Of a DNA stretch of 10,975 nt, positions 6,640-10,975 are shown piece after piece. The stretch spans positions 1-10,975 of the forward strand of contig JBDTCS010000025.1 in NCBI GenBank assembly GCA_039923455.1, written 5' to 3'. The stretch's first letter is position 1. Each line of letters opens with the position of its first letter. Made by a program: the position numbers and the translations under genes. The stretch is from JBDTCS01 sp039923455 (GTDB lineage: Bacteria; Bacteroidota; Ignavibacteria; Palsa-1295). The notes beneath the pieces are model-generated. The model was not told where the DNA came from. It worked only from the letters and a program-made list of their open reading frames with translations, and did no database searches.

Positions 6640-7759
6640 TGATATCTTCTTGCGTGGACTCGCGCGATAGGGAAACGCGGATTGAGCTTGCGGCTACCTT
6701 CTCACTTTTTCCGATCGCGAGCAATACGTGCGATGGCTGCTGACTTCCTGAGGTACAGGCCGAGCCATTCGAGATCGCAATGCCTTCGAGATCAAGCCGC
6801 ATAAGCAACGCTTCGCCGTCGATCTTTTTCAATGTTGCCGGAGTAAAAGAAAAGTTAATAATGGAATCTACACATTGCGCATCGCTCGAAAGATTCATGA
6901 CGACTTGCGGAATGTAGCTGAGCATGCTCTTCAGAAAGATCGAGAGCTCGCGCATGTGCGCTTCGGATGCACTCCATTTTTTTTCGAGTAGCTCCACTGC
7001 CTTTGCGAATCCGACAGCAAGCGCTACAGCCTCCGTGCCTCCACGCCTGTTGCGCTCCTGAGCGCCGCCATGCATGAAGGGTTCGAGCTTCGTGCCACTC
7101 TTGCTATAGAGCGCGCCGATGCCTTTTGGTCCGTGAATCTTGTGTGCCGAAAGCGAAAGCAGATCGACGCCAAGCGTGCGTGCGTTGAATCGCAACTTCC
7201 CAAGCGCTTGCACTGCGTCCGTGTGTATTAGTGTGTTCGGTGCGTTCGATCGGACGATGGTTGCAAGTTCTTGAATGGGATTGATCGAGCCGATCTCGTT
7301 ATTGACCATCATAAACGTCACGAGCGAAGTATTTTTTCGAAGAGATTGCGCAAGGGAATCCATAAGGACAATTCCGGACGCATCGATCTGAGCGAACTCC
7401 TGCTGCACACCAAGCTTTTCTAAAAACTCGATCGGATGCAAAACGGAGTGATGCTCTGCTTTGGAAGTTAGTATCGATTGCTGAGAAAACGAAACGCCGA
7501 CAAGATGCTGCTGAAAGATTGCACCTTTGATCGCGGTGTTGTTCGATTCGGTACCACCCGAAGTAAAGACGATCTCTTTTGCATCGACGCCAAGATGTTG
7601 CGCAATCGTGCCTCTTGCATCTTCCAATGTAACACGTGCGAGTGAGCCGATCGTATGCGTACTGGAGGCGTTGCCATAACCACTCGAGAGCCAGGGCAAC
7701 ATTGCCTCAAGCACTTCGGGGTCGGTATGTGTGGTGGATGAATTATCTAAATAGATCAC
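6599..7759 (-). CDS. Cysteine desulfurase (IscS/NifS family), GTG start
   Basis: This PLP enzyme converts L-cysteine to alanine and passes the persulfide sulfur to Fe-S cluster assembly or tRNA thiolation in the cytosol. The 386 residues match the family's usual length. Visible motifs are YLDNSSTT (3-10), TSGGTESNN (66-74), the PLP-stacking histidine in AEHHSV (H103), NNEIG (153-157), HTDAVQ (179-184), the PLP lysine K207 in SAHKIHGPKG, GGTEA (240-244), and the catalytic loop NGSACTSGSQQPSH with C335. The compact GSACTSG loop is the IscS/NifS (group I) type rather than SufS. The start is GTG at 7759: the family N-terminus begins there and no other start occurs before an in-frame TAA upstream. 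That start lies in a strong hairpin. The 3' end overlaps the 48-bp repeat. No iscU, iscA or tRNA-thiolase gene is adjacent. It is 79 bases downstream of the Spy-like gene, with at most a weak promoter between (TTGCCG-17-TAGGGA). Confidence 0.93.
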   Translation of the reverse strand: MIYLDNSSTTHTDPEVLEAMLPWLSSGYGNASSTHTIGSLARVTLEDARGTIAQHLGVDAKEIVFTSGGTESNNTAIKGAIFQQHLVGVSFSQQSILTSKAEHHSVLHPIEFLEKLGVQQEFAQIDASGIVLMDSLAQSLRKNTSLVTFMMVNNEIGSINPIQELATIVRSNAPNTLIHTDAVQALGKLRFNARTLGVDLLSLSAHKIHGPKGIGALYSKSGTKLEPFMHGGAQERNRRGGTEAVALAVGFAKAVELLEKKWSASEAHMRELSIFLKSMLSYIPQVVMNLSSDAQCVDSIINFSFTPATLKKIDGEALLMRLDLEGIAISNGSACTSGSQQPSHVLLAIGKSEKVAASSIRVSLSRESTQEDITQFIAALKRVLPV

Positions 7760-7784
7760 ATCCGCCGAACAGCGGAGGTGATCT
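7753..7784 (-). promoter_or_regulatory. Hairpin enclosing the desulfurase GTG start, with an anti-SD-like arm
   Basis: Arms at 7753-7765 and 7772-7784 pair at 12 of 13 positions around a 6-base loop. On the minus strand the 5' arm reads AGATCACCTCCGC, which includes CACCTCC as in the 16S rRNA 3' end. The 3' arm contains GCGGAT and the GTG start codon. If formed in the mRNA it would hide the ribosome-binding region. The fold is seen in the sequence; the regulatory role is inference. Confidence 0.5.
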
Positions 7785-7822
7785 GTTTATTCCCTATGCG
7801 ATATCTCGAGAATCGGCAATCG

Positions 7823-7852
7823 ATTAACGCAGCTTGCATTAACGCAGCTTGC
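7823..7852. repeat. Perfect 15-bp tandem duplication of the Spy-like gene's end and stop
   Basis: Two identical units (ATTAACGCAGCTTGC) are adjacent. On the minus strand they give KLR-stop followed in frame by CKLR-stop, so the last codons and the stop of the gene at 7839 have been duplicated downstream. Confidence 0.9.
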
Positions 7853-8462
7853 GAATCGGGCCTGGATGCGTGTCGCGATATTGCTGAACGCGCTGGCGCA
7901 GCCTTTTTCGCTGCGCCGGGTCGAGATGTTTGATGCGTTCGCGCAATCGGTTCTTTATCACTTGCTCACGAACACGATGATTGAATTCCTGTTCGAACAC
8001 AAGCAACCTTGCACGCTGACGAGGCGAAAGAATCGGTCGAAGGTCCACATCAAGCTGTGCCTGACGATCTTGAATCTTGTGTGTAAGCTGATCGATGGTT
8101 GTCATCACCGGATCAACATCACCATCGGCGTGTGCGCCTTTGGTAAGCTGATTCAATTTTTCCATCGCCTCGATGCGTTGCTTGACGAGCCCTTGAATAT
8201 CCTGCTCGGCCGGACGATAGATCGCGAAGAACTTCGGAGCACTCGCCCCATCAAGCCCGAGATTCTCCTGAAGTTTTTGATACTTCACCTTCTCGATCTT
8301 CTCGCGAAGCTCCGCGAGCTTTTTCGGATCGATCTTACGACGTGGCTGTGGCGCAGAGGATTCCACGGTCTGATCTGCGGCCGCTTGTGCACGAAGATCT
8401 CCGTTCGAATTAATTAGTGCAACAAGTGCAACTGCTAACAGAATGATCTTAACTTTTCTCAT
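7839..8462 (-). CDS. Spy/CpxP-like periplasmic protein
   Basis: This 207-residue exported, strongly basic, mostly helical protein starts with a signal peptide (KIILLAVALVALI, cleavage likely near LRAQA, residues 23-27). The helix-rich body KLAELREKIEKVKYQKLQE (48-66), LGLDGASAPKFFAIYRPAE (68-86) and the LxPxQR motif LSPRQRARLLVFEQEF (145-160) match the layout of Spy/CpxP-type periplasmic proteins. These act as chaperones or stress sensors. The C-terminus is an Arg-rich helix (about 165-207). It follows an ECF sigma and anti-sigma pair, an arrangement often seen for envelope-stress outputs in Bacteroidota, so it is probably part of that regulon. The start at 8462 was chosen for the signal peptide; AAGGAG lies about 12 bases upstream, somewhat far. 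The assignment is by fold-like pattern, not close identity. Confidence 0.75.
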   Translation of the reverse strand: MRKVKIILLAVALVALINSNGDLRAQAAADQTVESSAPQPRRKIDPKKLAELREKIEKVKYQKLQENLGLDGASAPKFFAIYRPAEQDIQGLVKQRIEAMEKLNQLTKGAHADGDVDPVMTTIDQLTHKIQDRQAQLDVDLRPILSPRQRARLLVFEQEFNHRVREQVIKNRLRERIKHLDPAQRKRLRQRVQQYRDTHPGPIRKLR

Positions 8463-8552
8463 CGTCTCATCACGCTCCTTCTTACACTTTATGTTGTGTC
8501 CCAAATACTGACTCACAAAATCTACGCTAAACCGAATTACTCTACAAAAATT

Positions 8553-9221
8553 TTATTGCGCACTCTGCTCCAAACCGGAGAGCACCGATTGAAGATCGCT
8601 TGCCGAGAGCCCTTCGAGACTGACGGGTTCATCACCATCGGCGGTGGAAACTGTCGGCTCCGAAATGCTGCCTTCGATTTGCGAGGAGTTCAGTGCTACT
8701 TCGATCTTCTCGTTCGCATCCTTCTCACTTGCATCGACGGCACGCTTAACGCGATTCGCAAACTCCGGCGACTTCACCAAACGCTTCACTGCGCTATCCG
8801 AAGCTGCCATATCCTTTTGAATATTCGGAACAGCAGCGGACGGTTTCGAAACATTTGACTTCATCGGCGCAGGCGTTGCTATTGCAACAGGCGGAGTCGT
8901 TTGCGCGGAATGCTGCGTTTGATTCTGAGCAAGCTGCACTGTGGGCTCCGTCGTTGATTCGAGCACAAAAACACCTACGAGCACCGCGACCATTGTTGCT
9001 CCAACAAGACCACCACGAAGCGCTGTACCAAAAAGCGTCTCACGAACGCGAACCAGCCAGCCGAACTTTACATGTTCCTTAGCATCGACTTGGTCCATCA
9101 CACGCACGCGAAAGTTCGCGAAGTAAAGTGGGTCAGGCTCCGGCGAAGAATAGGGTGCATCCTGACGCTTGATCTCGTCAAGTACCTGCTGTAATCTCTT
9201 ATCGTCCTGTTCCATATTCAT
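8553..9221 (-). CDS. Single-pass anti-sigma factor (non-zinc type)
   Basis: This 222-residue protein probably holds the upstream ECF sigma factor at the inner membrane until released. From the ATG at 9221, the N-terminal cytosolic part includes the helix KRLQQVLDEIKRQD (about 8-21) and the segment DPLYFANFRVRVMDQV common in anti-sigma factors. One transmembrane helix follows (GGLVGATMVAVLVGVFVL, about 70-87). A Gln/Thr/Pro/Ala-rich periplasmic linker and an acidic Ser-rich tail complete it. The HxxxCxxC zinc motif of classic anti-sigma domains is absent. ATGs also occur at 9233 and 9215. I chose 9221 because a GAGGA sequence sits 6 bases before it, although 9233 is in frame. It is encoded directly after the sigma gene in the same frame, separated only by in-frame stop-bearing repeats. 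Partnership is inferred from gene order and topology. Confidence 0.8.
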   Translation of the reverse strand: MNMEQDDKRLQQVLDEIKRQDAPYSSPEPDPLYFANFRVRVMDQVDAKEHVKFGWLVRVRETLFGTALRGGLVGATMVAVLVGVFVLESTTEPTVQLAQNQTQHSAQTTPPVAIATPAPMKSNVSKPSAAVPNIQKDMAASDSAVKRLVKSPEFANRVKRAVDASEKDANEKIEVALNSSQIEGSISEPTVSTADGDEPVSLEGLSASDLQSVLSGLEQSAQ

Positions 9222-9242
9222 ATCCGTCCTCATACCCTCAAT

Positions 9243-9332
9243 TTACTCCACACCATCGGCTTACTCTACACCATCGGCTTACTCTACACCTTCAGATTAC
9301 TCTACACCTTCAGATTACTCTACACCTTCAGC
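9243..9332 (-). repeat. Five 18-bp in-frame tandem repeats carrying the sigma gene's stop
   Basis: Units lie at 9243-9260, 9261-9278, 9279-9296, 9297-9314 and 9315-9332. On the minus strand the unit is GCTGAAGGTGTAGAGTAA, with variants beginning TCTGAA (two copies) and GCCGATGG (two copies). Each reads A/S-E/D-G-V-E-stop in the sigma frame, giving five TAA stops at 18-base spacing. The first copy is the true end of the sigma gene. The stretch after the last unit (Ile-Glu-Gly-Met in the same frame) may be a worn sixth unit that includes the anti-sigma start region. The GAAGGTG in three units resembles a Shine-Dalgarno sequence. Confidence 0.95.
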
Positions 9333-9932
9333 GAGTGCCGCGATAACTTCCGGCGCGATCTTACCACAAGCGTGTAGATAGACACCGATCTTTTTTACGG
9401 CATGAAAGTAATTCGCCTTCAAACCTCCGACGCTCGTACCAACGAGCTGTGCGATCTCTTCGTATGGCAGTTCATCATAGAACCGCATCAGAAAAACTTC
9501 CCGTTGCTTTGGCGGCAAAGTCTCGATCGCCTTTTCAATGATCTTTGTGGTTTCACCACTCACCATTCGTTCGTGCGGATTCGGATCGCTGCTTTGCATG
9601 GTATCTCGCACTTCTTCGAGATCGACGATCTTCCGAACCTTCTTTTTGCGTGAACGCTGAATGACTGCGTTCATCATGATTCGGTAAAGCCAAGTATACA
9701 GCTTGGCATCACCGCGAAAATTTCCAAGGGCCTCGTAGGCTTTTACGAAAGTATCCTGCGCTATCTCGTCGGCTTCGTCGTGGTCGCCATTGACCATTCG
9801 CCGTGCTGCGAAATACATTCGCTTCTGGTAGCGCTCGACGATGACAGTAAAAGTCCCGTGCCGCTCCCCGCTCTGAAAGATCTTTACGAGCTCCTCATCT
9901 GATAAAAGCGTATACTCCTGACGAAAAGCCAT
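9315..9932 (-). CDS. ECF RNA polymerase sigma factor (RpoE-like)
   Basis: This 205-residue alternative sigma factor directs RNA polymerase to a stress regulon. Sigma region 2 spans about 25-95 and includes FTVIVERYQKRMYFAARRM, the region 2.2-2.3 core DEADEIAQDTFVKAYEAL (52-69), and FRGDAKLYTWLYRIMMNAV. Region 4 spans about 132-185, with LPPKQREVFLMRFYDELPYEEIA and the helix-turn-helix ending in VGGLKANYFHAVKKI. About 20 extra residues follow region 4. The ATG at 9932 is the only reasonable start, because an in-frame TAG lies 6 bases upstream. A strong GGGGAGGG is 17 bases before it, too far for normal use, and fits better with a short overlapping frame starting at 9943. It heads the sigma, anti-sigma, Spy-like cluster. 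Confidence 0.93.
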   Translation of the reverse strand: MAFRQEYTLLSDEELVKIFQSGERHGTFTVIVERYQKRMYFAARRMVNGDHDEADEIAQDTFVKAYEALGNFRGDAKLYTWLYRIMMNAVIQRSRKKKVRKIVDLEEVRDTMQSSDPNPHERMVSGETTKIIEKAIETLPPKQREVFLMRFYDELPYEEIAQLVGTSVGGLKANYFHAVKKIGVYLHACGKIAPEVIAALAEGVE

Positions 9933-10179
9933 GCACTATTCATTTTCATCCCTCCCCAGCTCTCGGCCTCACTTGACGTCCCATTTCCTACCTACATCAA
10001 ATTAGAAGCCGAAGCCCAGGGAAAGTTTAATAGAGCCTCCAACTCCCGCTCTGACTCGCAAAGTTACGCGATTTTGGAGACATTTCGACCACTTGGGAGA
10101 AGATGATAAGCATAATAGGGTTCTTTGAGAAAGCTGCGGTGCATCTAAGTCGCACACGCTCGCGCAATCCGGAGTTGAG

Positions 10180-10210
10180 TTGACTCCGCTCCGAACTGCA
10201 CAATCATAAT
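10180..10210 (+). promoter_or_regulatory. Candidate promoter for the His-rich gene
   Basis: TTGACT (10180-10185) and CATAAT (10205-10210) each match five of six sigma70 bases, but their 19-base spacer is longer than the ideal 17. The -35 overlaps the inverted repeat CGGAGT/ACTCCG, a possible operator. The predicted leader would be about 115 bases. Confidence 0.35.
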
Positions 10211-10254
10211 CGGGAAATCAGATTTTGTTACACATCGTGGTGCAATTTCTTTCG

Positions 10255-10299
10255 CGCTATTGCGTTAGTTCTATAGCGTTCTCGCACAAATTCTGTGCG
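10255..10299 (+). promoter_or_regulatory. Two consecutive hairpins in the leader of the His-rich gene
   Basis: CGCTAT (10255-10260) pairs with ATAGCG (10273-10278) around a 12-base loop. CGCACA (10283-10288) pairs with TGTGCG (10294-10299) around AATTC. They end 17 bases before the Shine-Dalgarno. They could be a leader structure; no known riboswitch was recognised. Confidence 0.35.
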
Positions 10300-10315
10300 G
10301 ACGCACTCTCGAATT

Positions 10316-10322
10316 AAGGAGG
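10316..10322 (+). promoter_or_regulatory. Strong Shine-Dalgarno (AAGGAGG)
   Basis: AAGGAGG lies 9 bases before the ATG at 10332. It is the only full-consensus, well-placed ribosome-binding site in the window and the main reason to accept the small His-rich frame as a gene. Confidence 0.75.
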
Positions 10323-10331
10323 AATGGATCC

Positions 10332-10589
10332 ATGCACTTGCATCGCCTGATATCTGTCGACGGTTCTACACACTACCACCTTGAGTGGGAGGAGCATCAC
10401 ATGCATCTATCCGAATTGTATCACAATCATTTTCTTCCGCACATGGCGGGTCAGGTGCAGTTTGTGGCCGAAGAGGTGGAGATAGCGTTTCTGCAGTTTT
10501 TGGTCAACGTGCATGGCTTCAAGGTTCACGAACATCCTGTTGCTTCGATCGAAGATCATGTTGTTCATGAATTCCAACTGCCGGAGTAA
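10332..10589 (+). CDS. Small histidine-rich protein of unknown function
   Basis: This 85-residue protein is not recognised. It contains 15 histidines (about 18%), no cysteine, 13 acidic residues, and only one Lys and one Arg. Histidines cluster as HLH (2-4), HYH (14-16), EEHHMH (20-25) and YHNHFLPH (30-37), then VHGF, VHEH, DHVVHE in the C-terminal half. The middle (VQFVAEEVEIAFLQFLVNV, 42-60) is a more ordinary folded-looking segment. There is no signal peptide or membrane helix, so it is presumably cytosolic. The composition suggests transition-metal binding, such as storage, buffering or delivery of zinc, nickel or copper, but this is inference. Support for a real gene is the consensus Shine-Dalgarno and the structured leader. 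The next gene, 97 bases downstream on the same strand, starts an exported protein that may be a zinc peptidase. Confidence 0.65.
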   Translation: MHLHRLISVDGSTHYHLEWEEHHMHLSELYHNHFLPHMAGQVQFVAEEVEIAFLQFLVNVHGFKVHEHPVASIEDHVVHEFQLPE

Positions 10590-10686
10590 CTCCGTTTCAC
10601 GATCCTCAGGTTTGGACTAAATATCCGGATGTGGTAAGTTAGCGCCAGGCCAAAACCTTTTCGCTCTTCCAAGTGTCATTGATATC

Positions 10687-10975
10687 ATGAAAAGAACACT
10701 CGCGACTCTCGTTTTTGGGTTACTGTTCCTCGCACGTACCGGCGCTGCACAGGCTCAGGCTCCTGCTGGAAATTTTGGTCAGATCGAGCACTCCGGACAA
10801 AAGAATCATGATGCAATACAGACGCTGCTCGATACGACGCAGAAGCGGCCGTTCGATGTTATCAGCTATAAGCTGTTGATGGATTGGCGGACGGTCTTCG
10901 CAAACAAGTCGCACATCTTTAGTGGCGTCAACGAGATCACACTCGGCACTGCAAGCGATACCATTTTGCTCGATG
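10687..10975 (+). CDS. Exported protein, N-terminus resembling M1-family metallopeptidase (partial)
   Basis: Only the first 96 codons are in the window. The protein starts with a signal peptide (KRTLATLVFGLLFLA, cleavage likely near AQA, residue 24). After a short linker, RPFDVISYKLLMDW (54-67), SHIFSGVNEITLG (75-87) and SDTILLD (90-96) match the first beta strands of M1 aminopeptidases. In that family the pattern is 'FDVxxYxLxLD...xFxGxxxIxxxAxxxxxxIxLD'. The catalytic HExxH would lie well beyond the right edge, so the enzyme call is provisional; other proteins sharing the M1 N-terminal domain are possible. The ATG at 10687 fits the signal peptide; no Shine-Dalgarno is visible. Confidence 0.6.
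   Translation, partial: MKRTLATLVFGLLFLARTGAAQAQAPAGNFGQIEHSGQKNHDAIQTLLDTTQKRPFDVISYKLLMDWRTVFANKSHIFSGVNEITLGTASDTILLD

Larger units (their letters stand above)
9933..10331. other. 399-base divergent intergenic region
   Basis: It separates the minus-strand sigma operon from the plus-strand His-rich gene, so it must hold promoters for both. No convincing gene is seen. The left part (9933-10100) is purine/pyrimidine-biased and holds only a GGGGAGGG motif. The right part holds an inverted repeat CGGAGT/ACTCCG (10170-10188), a candidate plus-strand promoter, two leader hairpins and a strong ribosome-binding site. No clear promoter for the sigma gene was found. Confidence 0.6.

Noticed and set aside
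7772..7937. Plus-strand GGAGGTGATC followed by an ATG at 7797 as a small gene
   Set aside because: The spacing to the ATG is too long, and the frame of about 45 codons runs antisense into the Spy-like gene; the sequence is better explained as one arm of the hairpin.
7866..8417. 183-codon plus-strand open frame opposite the Spy-like gene
   Set aside because: It is antisense to a well-supported gene and shows no recognisable domain; it has the look of a shadow frame.
9243..9332. CRISPR array
   Set aside because: The repeats are directly adjacent with no spacers, and they reproduce the codons of the neighbouring gene end.
9221..9332. Programmed readthrough joining sigma and anti-sigma
   Set aside because: The frames are the same, but five TAA codons would have to be read through; there is no supporting context.
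10059..10066. TAACTTTG on the minus strand as a Bacteroidota TAnnTTTG promoter box for the sigma gene
   Set aside because: It matches the -7 box, but no TTTG or TTG-type -33 partner is present at the right distance, and it lies about 130 bases before the start.

Overview
The window looks like a chromosomal segment from the Bacteroidota/FCB side of the bacteria. Three genes and one gene remnant end in type IX secretion (T9SS) C-terminal sorting domains, and most starts lack a good Shine-Dalgarno sequence. The style of the domains recalls Candidatus Kapabacteria or Ignavibacteria, but that placement is inference.

Layout. On the plus strand at the left are the 3' part of prmA (ribosomal protein L11 methyltransferase) and an overlapping short ppx/gppA-type phosphatase gene. 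Next, all on the minus strand, is a block at about 1801-6591: a large secreted Asp-box (BNR) protein with a T9SS tail, the decayed 3' end of another T9SS gene, a four-helix membrane protein, and two tandem paralogous secreted proteins with T9SS tails. A near-consensus sigma70-type promoter sits in front of the last pair. To the right, still on the minus strand, are a cysteine desulfurase, a Spy/CpxP-like periplasmic protein, a single-pass anti-sigma factor and an ECF sigma factor. A roughly 400-base intergenic region follows. The plus strand then holds a small histidine-rich protein with a perfect Shine-Dalgarno and the start of an exported protein resembling M1 metallopeptidases.

Main observations. 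(1) A 48-bp direct repeat (42/48 identical, all six differences transitions) flanks the T9SS block exactly. One copy is the 3' end of ppx and the other is the 3' end of the cysteine desulfurase gene. Both copies read as a Ppx tail on the plus strand and as a desulfurase tail on the minus strand, with stops kept. The simplest reading is that ppx and the desulfurase once met tail to tail, and a 4.8-kb secreted-protein cassette was inserted with duplication of the junction. No recombinase lies inside. (2) The sigma and anti-sigma genes are separated by five in-frame 18-bp repeats, each carrying the last codons and stop of the sigma gene. (3) The Spy-like gene has a perfect 15-bp tandem duplication of its own end and stop. 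(4) The desulfurase GTG start is held in a 13-bp hairpin whose other arm contains CACCTCC, the 16S anti-Shine-Dalgarno core.

How the genes may work together. The sigma/anti-sigma/Spy-like genes form a plausible envelope-stress module. The T9SS proteins would be exported by the Sec system and then across the outer membrane by a secretion system encoded elsewhere. prmA, ppx and the desulfurase are housekeeping genes flanking this accessory material.
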